DNA from: Darksidea phi
Lineage: Eukaryota > Ascomycota > Dothideomycetes > Pleosporales > Lentitheciaceae
Assembly (NCBI GenBank): GCA_030770425.1
Contig: JASJFT010000022.1
Location: 186,001 to 250,000 of the forward strand
DNA length: 64,000 nucleotides
Reading direction: 5' to 3'
The notes below the pieces were generated by a model that had not been told where the DNA came from, did not search any database, and saw only the letters and a program-made list of their open reading frames with translations. Below are positions 1 to 11,603 of this stretch, one piece after another; positions within the stretch are counted from its first letter, which is position 1; each line of letters starts with the position of its first letter. Both the position numbers and the translations under genes were made by a program.

Positions 1-1562
1 GTCGGGTAGATATCCTCCAATTGTTCAACAAGATGATCAAGGGACCAGAAGGCCTCGATCCCGAATCCCCGTCGTTCAAAGAATGGGACGACTTCGTGCG
101 GCACTTCTTCCGAACGGTAGTAAAGAGGGTTCAGGAGCGGCCAGAGCTTGTCGTGGAGATGCTCTTCAGCAAGATACCCGCGATGATATTCTTCCTCGAA
201 CATGGATATGATAGAGAGTTACCAACAAGAGCGCCGCGTGCACCAGCCGAGCTGGAAGTTAAGCCCGGAATGGAAAAGCCGGAGCAGATCGGAGTGGCAG
301 TTGGTGTGCTTGTAAATCAACACAAGTCGGATGCTTTGCGCTGGGTCCGTGACATTCTCACCTCTGCGATAGAAGAGCGAAAAATGTGGGAGGACATGGA
401 AGAGGCGCGAAAAGTAGTTGAAGCCGCAGAGATCCCCGATGTGGAACCTTCTACTGGGGATCAGGAGGCCGAACCTCCCAAGCCTCCATCCATCCGTAAG
501 CGCAGCACACGAAGCTAGTATGATAACAGCTAACAAGGTGCAGTGATCAAACCTGACAACGAGGAACGCCGTGTCGCGATGTTCAAAGACAATAAACTCC
601 GACTGCTCCTAGATCTCGTGGGCTTCACTCGCTTAGGGGCTAGCGATGATCCGGAGGCAACCTGGATAATTCCATCTTCTCTAACAGCTACAGAGCTGCA
701 AGAAGCTATTGACCTAATTCGCAAGTACGAGTTCGATCCTCCGACCTACGAAGATGGAAAAGGTCCCGAAGCCATGCTTCGCAGCAAGGCAGCTGTTGCC
801 CGGCGGTCTATTCGAAAAGTGGATTGGGATGATGACTCAGATGGCATAGACCACGATTCGGAGGAAGATCGCGGAGAGTATGCAGTTGACGGACCGACCG
901 CAAGGAAAGCAGACGGTACAACCAGGAAGGTGCTCAAGCGAGGCCGACGGGCGCGAACGCCGGTCGAGCTTGATGATGAAGAGAAAGAGCGCAGGGCGCA
1001 AGCAAGGCGTAAGAAAGACCTTGAGAAGCAGCAAAAGGTTAAGAGTACCATGTTTGTACATGACTCGGATGATGAGGATTGGGATGCAGACAAGGACGCG
1101 GCCTTTTTCGCAGGAGAAGAGGCACTTCGTGCGCAGGCGAAATCACTTGCACTGAACAACACGGGACTCTCCTCTGCAAAGAAGCGAAAGGCCGAGGAAC
1201 CTACACCTAAGAATAAGAAGAGACAGAAGACGCCTCCGCGACGGAAACCCAATCCCTTCGATTCGGATGAAAGCGAGAATAGCGAGGGTGCTGATAATGA
1301 CGAGAGTGCAAGCAGCAGGGCTCAGTCGCCAGAGGCAAGAGATATTCTGAATGGTGATAGTGAAGATGAGACTACTGATACTCCTTTGTCTTCACAGCAC
1401 GCTCCGCCCCTGAATAGAAGTACGCCGGTCACAGCAAAGGGGCGGGATGTAGTGATGATAGACGTGGATGATGATGAGGACGAAGACGATGTACCAGTGG
1501 TTCGAAGGCCGACTGGAAGAAGAACGAGGGCCGGGTTCGTCATTGATAGCGATTCGGAATAG
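1..1562 (+). CDS. tof1: Fork-protection complex subunit Tof1 (Timeless), 3' part
   Basis: C-terminal part of the Timeless/Tof1/Swi1 protein, which with Csm3/Tipin travels with the replisome, stabilises stalled forks and signals to the S-phase checkpoint. The frame is open from base 3, so the gene starts upstream of the window; about 503 residues are visible. One intron at 496-543 (48 bp, branch GCTAAC) joins codon CTG in phase. The first exon carries the conserved Timeless C-terminal block (FSKIPAMIFFLEHGYD). The second starts with the MFKDNKLRLLLDLVGF segment and runs into a long acidic, Lys/Arg-rich, disordered tail with Asp/Glu/Ser patches. Family assignment rests on these blocks and is strong. 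The partner gene csm3 lies at 56.5 kb. The exact upstream extent is unknown. Confidence 0.93.
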
Positions 1563-1931
1563 GGCCATGGTCTTAACGAAGGACACGCAAGTGCTGGTTA
1601 TAGAGGTAGCATGGAACGGTGTTTTTAGGCACGGTATCGCGGCGCTGGATACCCTTGAGTTTATAACGTTTTCCTTTGCAGATGAACTGCTTTAAGTTCT
1701 TGTGTCACCTGGGTTACAGTGAATGTGTGGTATCTTCAAATGTTGTTTTCTTGTGTTCGATGTTTGGCAATCGCCTGTCGTGCCTTCCATCTCTGCAGTG
1801 CACGCAGAGTCCCCGTGGCCCAGTCACCGCGACTTCCTTGTTTACGTCCGTCCACCAGACCTCTCTTCGGCCTTCGCACCACCGCAGCTGTGAGTAACCT
1901 CATCATTAATCTTGGCCCGCTACCCTGAGCT
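1563..1931. other. Intergenic: tof1 3' end and promoter of next gene
   Basis: No coding frame of note. Presumably holds the tof1 polyadenylation region and the upstream region of the following gene, which becomes pyrimidine-rich just before its ATG. Confidence 0.5.
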
Positions 1932-4311
1932 ATGCTAAGCTACCCAGATCGCCAAAAATTCGAGCAGATCCGCTCTCGGTGGGAAGCCGCTCAGCCCGTG
2001 TGCGACAAGCCGTCAGAGATGGTCGGCCGCAAGGAAAAGTCAATGGCCCAACCGCCTCTCCCGCCTGTCCAAAGTACCGGCCCTAGCAAATTTCGTCGAA
2101 AGCTTAGCCATGGCTTCTCTCTAATCTCCAACCCGCTTTCACAACGCAAAGTGACGCCAGCCCGCCAAACGTCAGGCCAACCTTCACGTTCAGCAAACAG
2201 CCCAACGGTACCCCTCGAGGCCCTTCTCTCTCGCGAAGCAGAGAGACTCTTGTCTCCAGTCCACGACCCACCATCGTCCAGTGGCTCACCTAGGCAGCGA
2301 ACAACACCAAGCAACAGCAAATCCACAGCAAAGAGCTTGGACCCAGACGCTACGCCCAAACCGCTGCCACGCTCCCGTACCATGAGCTTCATTCCACGCC
2401 CCAGTAGAAGCGAGTCGGCCTCATCGACAGTTGAGTCAGAACCGACAGACAACACACGTACACTCAGCGTCACACTCGAAAATGATGCTCGTGCCACCCC
2501 AACGAGGATCTCAACGCCTAGTCCACCAGAGCCTAAGCGCCAACACTCCAGTCCACGTCAACATGTCAATACTCTCACAACACAACAGGCGAAACTTGTG
2601 GCGGCTGGCAATGTCTTCGCGGGAACCTGCCCAGAATCACCGTCGAAAGGCTCTGTGCGTTCGTACACGACACCCAACCTGATGAAACGGGCCCGCTCGC
2701 CTCTGCCAACAAGCTTCATGGCACCGCGGAAGTCGACGGCGCGAAAGTCAGTAACTGGCATTCCAGTACCCCAAAAGTCGACAATGAAGGAAAATACCAA
2801 CCCTACGAGCCAGCGATATAGCAAGAGGTTGTCACAGATACAGGAAAGGTCTCCAAACCGTGAGGGCCTAACAGCTCCCACTGCGGCAGTCAATAGGAAA
2901 TCGTCGGGCCTGAACAATGCTGTCACGCAGAGCAAACGAAATCCGGCCACGCCGCCCACAGCGAGCAAACGCCAGAGTTCACAGTCTGTGACGCAAACGC
3001 CATTAGCGGCTCAACGAGCTTTGCCAAAGAAGCAAAGCCCATTCAGACCACTAGAAGAGTTATCCAACCCGAACAGCAGTGCCATTGTCCAACCTCGTTT
3101 AATGGGACCTGTGAACCCGCCTACTCCACCGACATTAGGACCCATAACACAACCGCCATCATCTCGAGTGAGTACGGAGAAGGATTCTCGAAGGCGCACG
3201 TTCACGACACCTTCCAAGCGAAGCGGTGTGGGGATGCTGTCAAGAGGTCAGGCTGGAGCGAGCAACGAGGTGAGACTCCCTCGTTCCTCCACTTTCTATG
3301 CCCTCCGCCAGAGTTCCCCTCCACCCATGCCCTCTATTCCGGAACAGTATAAGAGCTCCTCCATGCCTGTGCTCCCTTTAGAGGTGCATACTTCGCCAAG
3401 AACCTTAGAAAGATTTCAACCAAAGCAAGTAACTCGTGTGAACCATTCACACTACTCCCATGAGAAAAGTACGATTTCAGATGATCTGCCCGCATCTATT
3501 TCGACATATTCTCTGTACGATCCCGAGAGCCAAAACCCCCAGAAGCAGTCTGCTGTAGAAATATTGCCTACTGCTAAAGAACCACGGAACGAAATCCCAA
3601 AACCTAAAACCCAGGCTCCGGTTTCCCGGTCAGCATCAAATCCCTTGATGCTCTTATCTCCCCTGGCCTGGACATTCCGGGCAAAAGCCTCTCGTCCATG
3701 GCCTACAACAGGTCAGCACGTTCAATTTGAAGAGAGTGCTGACGCTGCCTTATTTGATCAGGTCAAAGAGTACATGCCCGTTCTATATTGGGCGGGACGC
3801 TTTCAGTCACGTTTCGATCAGTGGCGTTCCGAAGCCATGAAAGTAGAGCTTGACCCACACCACAAAGTTTCAGGACAGCTGGGGCAGTGTAAGCTGAGCC
3901 AGGAGAGCGCTGCAGCATGCCACATATTTCTTCAACTCCGTGATCTGTGCATCTCAAACCAAGCGGCAGACAGTCTCTGGGTACGTTCAGTTTATCGCTC
4001 ACGGTGTACACGCGCACACTGACAATCTTCATTAGGAGTTCGAATACAAGTACCGGCAGGAGCACAAGATGCTCGGCACAGCCTTCGATCTCCTTCCGCC
4101 CAAGAATCGTAAGCACGACAACGCGACTCCTAGACAAGGGCCGATAGGCCGAGCTGTAAGGAAACTGACGCCGCGGAAAAGCAGCTTCGTCAACTTGCTT
4201 AAGGGCAAGGGCTGGAATACGGGTAAGGAGGATATAAAGATGACTGATGGGTCGACCAATTACGAATTGCCGTCTGCCAGAAGTTACGGGTCGTTTGAAA
4301 GTACTCACTAG
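1932..4311 (+). CDS. Uncharacterised Ser/Pro-rich protein
   Basis: I do not recognise a named family. Two exons with an intron at 3981-4035 (55 bp) falling between codons; the product is 774 residues. Residues 1-560 or so are low-complexity, rich in Ser, Pro, Thr, Arg and Gln with many S/T-P sites, as in disordered phosphorylated fungal regulators or scaffolds. The last 200 residues look folded: an aromatic-rich stretch (SPLAWTFRAKASRPWP), then DQVKEYMPVLYWAGRFQSRF and a helical segment running across the splice junction. A basic C-terminal tail follows. No transmembrane segment or signal peptide is visible. The start is the first ATG of the long frame. The splice model is supported because the frame after 4036 continues at once with codons of similar composition (EFEYKYRQEHKMLG). 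Confidence 0.85.
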
Positions 4312-4714
4312 TCGGAAAAGAGGGTACTTCGCCAGGAGCCTAACGATCATAGATGCACGACGGACTACGAGCTAAAAAATGGAGGAAGAGACGAGATGAC
4401 AATATGTTCTCTGTATGATATGGGGATCTCTTACGCCGGGTTGAGGCTTCGATCTCTGCCGGGCCAATATGGGCCATATGGGGTTCGTGGCTGCCTGCGT
4501 CCTTGAAAGAGGCGGAGGTTTATTTTTGCTCTCAAAACTGGCTTCGCATCGCGGAGCGCTTGGGGCCTAAGCGAGCACCTAGTATTCCACAAGCTGCTGA
4601 TTGTACGATAGACTGACGCGTGCTGCATCATATTGATGAATTAAGATCATCGCATTACGCATGTCTCGCATCCTCTGCGCCTATGTACAAGATCAAACAC
4701 TGACTTCAGATGCG
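4312..4714. other. Intergenic between convergent genes
   Basis: Lies between the 3' ends of two converging genes. I see no ORF with family similarity and no RNA gene here. Confidence 0.5.
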
Positions 4715-5503
4715 CTATTCTTTCTCCTCGCTCTTCGGCGTCAACTCTTCAACAATGTTCTTAGGATCTTTATAAGCTAGAGCGATAAATTTCGTGTGGC
4801 TTCCCCGCGCGAAGACTTGGTCCTTCGCGTTCTTGAACTGAATGGATGTGAAGGCCATTGTTTTGCCAACTACAAGTCCTCTTCATCAGCACTCCATCAC
4901 GCCTTGTAGAACGGAGAAAGGGGAAGATAGAGGATGGATGGAAGACACTGGCTTACACTTATCGCAACTGACTTCTGCTTTGATGAGGTCGCCTATCTTG
5001 CCGCCGGAGGAGAGGTAGGTTACATTTAGGTCGGTGGACACGCCGGTTGCGAAGAGGCCGCGGGATGCGACGGCTAGGGAGCCGCCGAGGTCGACCATGG
5101 ATGCTATTGTGCCACCGTGGAGGATGTTGAGGCGGTTCTGGGGGATGTTGGTGAGGGTTTTGGAGGGGGAAAGACGACGAACTGTGTGTTCTTTCTTGAT
5201 GTCGAGTTCGAATCTTACGCGGCCGGGGGTGGCATGAGTTACCCGGAGCTGGGTGTTGTTAGGGAGAGTTGGTTTATACGTAACGCGGAAGGAAAGATTC
5301 AATGAGACACACCCCATCAAGCAATCTGATAACCGAACATTAATATCTCTTCTGTATCAATCATGGTGGTGAATGTACCTCGGCTCCAAACCTGAAGATG
5401 CCCGGAAGGATTCCCAGACCTAATTGAAGAGTTAGATCTTGTATTTTGTATTATTTAGCAGCCCATCTATGCTTACAGATCGTACAAACTTTAGTGCAGG
5501 CAT
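4715..5503 (-). CDS. Hotdog-fold acyl-CoA thioesterase (PaaI/ACOT13-like)
   Basis: Belongs to the 4HBT hotdog thioesterases that hydrolyse acyl-CoA esters. The core shows RVTHATPGRVRFELDIKK, then NRLNILHGGTIASMVDLGG with the family's HGG turn, then GVSTDLNVTYLSSGG and GKTMAFTSIQF. Introns: 4870-4956 (phase 1) and 5138-5182. The latter is only 45 bp, a multiple of three and stop-free, but removing it restores the conserved HTNRLNILHGG. A plausible 5' end is two small exons, 5477-5503 (MPALKFVRS) and 5379-5419 (VWESFRASSGLEPR), which match the usual N-terminal helix. The join from 5379 to the acceptor at 5248, preceded by CTAAC, is out of phase by one base, so the 5' structure is unresolved. 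Divergent from tfb2, with about 280 bp between start codons. Confidence 0.8.
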
Positions 5504-5781
5504 AATATCGGGTTTCACTCTTGTTCGTGCAAGAGTGATGTAGTTCACTCTCCGCTCGGCAAGTGGTGCTGCGCATCCGAAACCCACAAGGGGCGGAACG
5601 TGATGTGGGGGTTTCCGCTCCGCGCTTGGCACGTACCCAACTTCATGGGACTTTACTTTGCTGCTGCCTTTCATGCTCTCTCACCTCCACCACGGCCGCG
5701 ACATAGACTTCTCGACCCTAAAATTCCACGGAGATAATGATACCCCGGTAGTCCACACAACAACAGCCCACATCATCCAAG

Positions 5782-7334
5782 ATGTCGGCCTCATCTTCAC
5801 AGGCGCTCGAATACCTCGAACAGCTACCTGTGCAGACGCATAAGAAGCTGTACGAACAGCCATCTACGGTGCTGGCGATATTCCGATGCATGTTACCACA
5901 TCTGGGTAGGATAATACAGCTTTGAACACCTTAGATAAAAGCTAACGGGGGTGATAGCAAAGTCCATCGTCATGGCCATGCTCTACATGCCCACACCTTT
6001 CCCCTCCGCCGACCTAGACGCCTGGTTCCGCCCCGAAGCCACCAAAGCCAAAAAAGAATCCCTCTACATCCTCGAAAAACTGCATATCATTGTGCTCAAG
6101 CAAGACGCCGCGCGCCAAACCTCGTACTCCCTCTATAAAGACTTCGCAAAGTCACTACGCCAGGCGCTCGAAGGCAGCGGAGAGCACCGCTCCTTCGGCG
6201 TCCCGTCTAACAAAACCGACCCGAATAAAGTCAGCATACAGTTCTTGGATGACTATGCGCAGAAGCAGTGGGAGAATATATTGTTCTATATGGTGGGAAG
6301 TACCGTGGGGTTTGGTAGCAGTGTGTCGCAGGAGGTGGGCAAGGGCACGAAGAGTCTGCTCGAGGCTGGCGATTTTGTGAGGATGAGTCATGGAAAAATG
6401 AGTATTACGCAGAGGGGCTTTACGTTTGTGCTGCAGGATACGAATGGGCAGGTGTGGAGTTTGCTTATTGAGTATCTAAGGCATGCTAGTCAGGTATGTC
6501 TACATTCACAGCTGCGAACAGCTAGCTTATAGACAATAGGCTAATCAAGGTAAACAGCTCGGCATGTCTGAAACAGACGTCCTCTCCTTCCTCTTTATGC
6601 TTGGGTCTCTCGAACTAGGCCAGGACTACAGCACCGACATGCTTTCTCCCACTCAGAAGCAAATGCTGGAGGACCTCACGGCTTTTGGTATAGTGTACCG
6701 CCCATCCAAAGCGTCCTCAACCTTCTATCCAACCCGTCTCGCTGTAACCCTAACATCCGACTCCGGCGCGCTCACCACATCCACCGACCCACTCGCCGCT
6801 AGCGGAGGCAGCGCACCCGGCATCGGCGGCGGCAGAGACCCCACCCCCACCGGCTTCATCATAGTCGAAACCAACTATCGCCTCTACGCCTACACAAACT
6901 CTCTCCTCCAAATCGCCGTCCTTTCGCTTTTTACAAACCTAACAACCCGCTTCCCCAACCTCGTGTCTGGAAAGATAACGCGCGCCTCCATTTCCCGCGC
7001 CGTTCGCATAGGTATCTCCTCACAACAGATAATCTCATACCTCGAATCCCACTGCCATGCGCAGATGAAGAAGACCGTACCCTTCTTACCGCCTACGGTT
7101 ACGGACCAGATCAGGTTGTGGGAGTATGAGGGAGAACGGGTGGAAACAAGTCCCGGATACCTAATGAAGGATTTCATGAGTGAGAAGGAGTATGCCGATG
7201 TTGTGCAGTATGCAGAGGATGTAGGTGTACTGGTTTGGAGGGATGATGCAAATCGGCGGTTTTTCATAAATGGGATTGAGCAGATTCAAGCGTACCTTAA
7301 AAGGGAGGCCGACAAGAAGAAACAACGAGGTTGA
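5782..7334 (+). CDS. tfb2: TFIIH core subunit Tfb2 (p52)
   Basis: Subunit of the TFIIH core, which opens promoter DNA for RNA polymerase II and acts in nucleotide excision repair; Tfb2/p52 anchors and stimulates the XPB/Ssl2 ATPase. Three exons with introns at 5906-5957 (phase 1) and 6494-6557 (phase 0); 478 residues, the usual length. The start gives MSASSSQALEYLEQLP followed by the conserved N-terminal helices (LAKSIVMAMLYMPTPFPSAD). The family pattern continues with FMLGSLELGQDYS, a Gly/Ser loop near residue 295, GFIIVETNYRLYAYT, and the C-terminal domain (VVQYAEDVGVLVWRDD) that contacts Tfb5. Nuclear. The assignment is firm. Confidence 0.93.
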
Positions 7335-7922
7335 GGGGTGTGTGGCGGAGTTCCTCCAATTGGCGCATTTGTCTAGGGTCAACTGCTTTGCATATTGGGC
7401 GTATTGGGGGTGGTGGAGGAATTTGGGTATGGATATTGATATCCCCTTTCTTGTAGGTTTAGAAAGATTTTACGGAATTTATAGATGGTTGTGTAGGTGT
7501 TTCTTTGCTTGACAGCCGCTTTACGAAGCTAGTTGGGAGACTGCGTCTTGTGAGGTGGAGGCACGCAGTACTCTACCGGCGATACATTTTGTTCCTGATA
7601 CACAACCTCCTCCCCCGTAAGGACGAGTAAGGTAGACTGTAATTCGCACCAACTGTTACAACTCTCTACCCTATCCTTCGAGGAGAGGCTATTCTATCTA
7701 GCTTTAGGGGTTTGCACGCTAATTTAGTAGGCTTGTCTTGGAGGATCTACGCCTGTTAGACGGCTGTGATGCTGTATCTTTGAGCTGATGCTGTATCTAT
7801 TTGCAAAGATGGAATGACTAATTTATGCCGATGAGGTAGTGACTGTGATACACGTGGGTTGAGTCAAAGCAGCAACTTTAGACAGAACCTGGAACGAAAA
7901 TGTGCTGATTGTGTGCGAATTT
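7335..7922. other. Intergenic between tfb2 and the NLR gene
   Basis: Convergent 3' flanks. No coding or RNA gene recognised. Confidence 0.5.
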
Positions 7923-10900
7923 TTAGGGCGAAGGTGATCTCTGCCGTGCGCGCTTGTTGCGACTACAAAAATCAAGAAAATCTCGCCCTCCATTCTGGTC
8001 CTTCGGAAATTGTGCTACTGCCTTCATGACCGTTGAGTACTCCTCGTGATAACTAAAATCAATACCGGAAAAGCCTTCTCTCTTCGGTAAACGTTGCTTC
8101 TCGAGATAATCATAGCCGAAGAATATATCGAGTGGGTCTTCGCAGTCTCGCAAGTCTTTTCCCAGGAATCCATTCTCTACCATCCAATCGAGAGTCTCAC
8201 GCGCGTTCATTTCTGGGCTGGTAATCTTGCAGTAGGCATCATTCAATCCGGTTTGGACGTCTTCGGTCAACGTTTCATCAAATGCATCCTCGAGATCGAC
8301 TGTCTTTGCCGAAAAACTGGTTATATCAGAACATTTGTATGCTTCAGGCCGTTCGGACGATATTCGCGTTATTAGTCTGACTCGTGTTTGCGTCGTTGCA
8401 TTGGTACTGGGAAGAACTTTCAGGTTCTTAGCTTCAATTCCTTCGTACTTCAAGTCTTTGAGAGACGCGGTCAACCTCTTCAAAGAGCTCAAGCCAGCTC
8501 TTGGTACTTCCACGAATAAATTCACCGTGTAATACACATGATCCTCTTTCTTGTCTGGCTTATGGAGCGACCACGTTCCATCTTCAAGTTCGTCATCGCC
8601 TGAATCGCTGGCCACTGAATTCTCATCCTCTAACGGCTCATGCCCTGTTGTCTCGTTATGGAGCTCTTCTTCTTCAATATTATTAATATTCCTGTGCTCG
8701 GCCTCCTTATCTTCAGTCTCTTCATCTTCAGGCTTATCGTCGTCAACCTCCCAACGCTCTGGACTCTGTATCAGTACCTCTGAGTACAACGGAAATCTTG
8801 CCTCATCAAAAAATGCACGGCCAGGGACAGACCGCTGCATCAGAAGCGGGGCATTGGTGTCCGCTCCACAATCAAGAAAATGAGAAAGCGCTCGCATAAA
8901 CACGCTGACCTTGATCTCCCCCATACCCCTTTGGGTCACTTGCCATTCCAATGTTAGCAGAAAGCAATGGAATGGTGTTTTACCAGATAACCTAATTTCG
9001 CAAATTTTGTGATTGGGATCGGCGCCTCCATCCAGAAGCCATGACATAAGCTTAAGGTTACCCTCTCCAATGTTCAAGCCTAGAGGAATATTCTGGCACA
9101 CGCCCATGCTTGCATATGCCAGCAAGAGACTCTTCCATACACTTCTTGAGAGACCTTGAGGGGGTGGTTTGTCTTGCACTTGCATCTTGATATAGTCGCA
9201 CAGGCCGAGTTGAGCTCCTATGAGGACGAAGTCGAGTTTGGAAACCGTCCATTCTGGAGTTCGTTTCAAGGTTCTCCCGATCAAGTCCAAGATCGAATGA
9301 TAACATGAGTCCCCAGAAGCGCTGCATTCTTGCCTTGCGATAAGGCCAGAAATTATATGGTAAAAGTCATGATCGGTTTCGAAACCTTCGATAAGCACTT
9401 CGTAGACCAAGTCACATAGAAGCGAACAGACAAAGAGCTCGGAGACAGTGGTTTTGTCGGATTGAAGAAGCGATTGGCCGTCCAGTGTGTCTAGGAGGAA
9501 ATCTGCAGCACTTCTATGTATGAACTGAATGCGGGCATGGTGAAGTTTCGTCTCCTCTGCATCATTTTCAACCTCAATGAATCCGGCACATCTTGACATA
9601 AGCTGATGCTGGAATGTATAGCACTTTCTGTTCATATCCTGCTCCGAAACAGTGGCTCCGCCTCCCAATAATGACATCTGCACACATCGGTCGGACGCTA
9701 TGAGCATACCAAGCACCCTATTGGTATGGCGGAAATTCGGAACAGACAGAGACTTAAAGAGAAGCAGCTTGAAGTACAAGGCTGATTCCGCACGATAGAT
9801 CTCCTTGTCGTCGTTGAGGCGCTCCCACATATTCTTATATAGCTCATTCATCTTGCTTGGGAGTGCCTGTATGCGACTTAACAACATCTCCCAATTGTCG
9901 TATTTGATCAATCCGTTGCGAATGCTAGAAACAACGAGCCGTACCCAGAGAAATATTCCATCGGATTTTTTAAGGATGGCCTTAGTTATCTGGGACATGG
10001 TTTCATGCGAGCGTCGGAGAAAGGAGACCTTGTCCCATTCTAGAGCAAGGTTGTCCTCTATATAGGCGTGTATATCAGGCTGAGTCAGATCCTGTAATCT
10101 CATGGCCGGCCAGGTTGCGAATTGCTGCTGTATTTGCACCTCAGGGCGACTAGAGGCACATACTCTGACGTTCTGGAGGGAGCAGAGACGATGTATCAAT
10201 GCTAAAAGTTTGTAGAGACCATCACCTTCCGCTTGGTCAATCTCATCCAGGCCGTCAATGAAAATGCAAGCTGAAGATTGCATGCGGAGTAACGCTTCGA
10301 AGAGAGCAGCTTCTAGGGATTCTTGGGACCAGTCTGAGTGCACCGATTTTTGTTGGAGACGATTTTCCTCAATCAATGCATGCGCAACGTCAGCACGATA
10401 AGAAAGTAATTGATGTAAGATGGAGGCAACGAGGCTCTGTGGACTGCGCTGAGAGTAGGAGCCGGCATTCCAGATGAAGTGGTGCAGGATTAAGGTAGAT
10501 GTGTCGCGCTCCCTGAGCAAGTCGCGGGTGCGTGAATGCTCTAGAAGGAATTTCATTAAGGTGCTTTTGCCGGAGCCGGGCTTGCCACTGATCCAAAATA
10601 GTGAGCCATTCGAACTAAGCCATTTAGAAAAGGCTGAAGAGTGTTCTCGTCTACGGTCTTCGGGTACTGTGACAATCGAACTCTGGCTAGAAACGCTCGT
10701 AGCGTCAAATATCCATTCGAATGTTGAATTATGGGATGGGGTGATGGCATTGTACCGTGCGTTGATATCGGGGACCGCCAAGCTCTGAAGGAGACGGTCT
10801 ATCTTCTCTCCGGTTTGATCGTGGATTCGGGCTTTCTTAATCTCATCAAACTCCTGGTCTATGCGACCTTGAAGGTTCCGCGACTCCGTCACAATTTCGA

Positions 10901-11603
10901 TCCGGGTTTTGTCCAGGTTTGAGTCCAGGTCTGTCCTTAAATCACCGCATTGATCTACGATAAGATCTCGGGTAAGTGCGAACTCGTTTCGTATAAGCTC
11001 GTCCGTTCTGGTAAACCCCGCTGCTAACTTGGAAGCGAAATTTTGGGTTTGTTGATTGAGTATTCTGAAATCCTTTTCATGGAGAGTACAAGCTATTTTC
11101 CTGTGATTTTCAGCAGGCACGCTCAGTTATCGTCAATGAAGTATATTCTCATACCGGAGGTCCACGAGGACGAAAGACTGGAACGTGTTCTCTAAGCTCT
11201 TTAGTGAGCTATGCAACGCATCTATCCTGCCTTTTCCACTCCATTGATATTTCACTCCCTTCGCAAGCTTCCTTAGTTTGGACTCTCTAGAACGTGGCTG
11301 AAACTTAACCAGCTCAGCGTTGAGATCATTTGCGAGCGTCGTAAGTTTGTTCGCTAACGATAGGAGCTGTTGATCGGAACCAGGACTAGTCGCCCGAGTC
11401 CCCAAGGTCTGAGCGCTTCCGGTGGAGGCTAGAGAAGCCTTTACCTTGGAAGACAACGTTCGTAGATCCTTGCAGTGATCGTCCACGCTACTAGTTGGCG
11501 ACTTATCCTCATAGATTTGTTTGCAGATACGAACAGTCTGTCCACAGAACTGGATTAACTGCAAAACGTTGCAGGCGAGAGATAAAGCAGCTAAAGACTC
11601 CAT
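7923..11603 (-). CDS. NACHT-type NLR (STAND P-loop ATPase)
   Basis: Signal-transducing NTPase of the fungal NLR group related to heterokaryon-incompatibility and non-self-recognition proteins. Two exons with an intron at 11101-11154 (54 bp, phase 2); 1208 residues. Residues 1-149 are a helical N-terminal domain (MESLAALSLACNVLQLIQF), the type that often precedes fungal NACHT modules. A coiled-coil-like linker follows, then TFEWIFD and the NACHT domain with Walker A GKPGSGKST (residues 322-330), Walker B CIFIDGLDEID (428-438) and the VCASSRPE sensor block. The C-terminal part has weak ankyrin-like units (LLDGGADPN, GKTPFHCFLL, FLDCGADTN) and an acidic Glu/Asp-rich stretch. The start is the first ATG; upstream in-frame codons lack ATG. 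No neighbouring het or ses-type gene is seen. The trigger and effector function are unknown. Confidence 0.88.
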
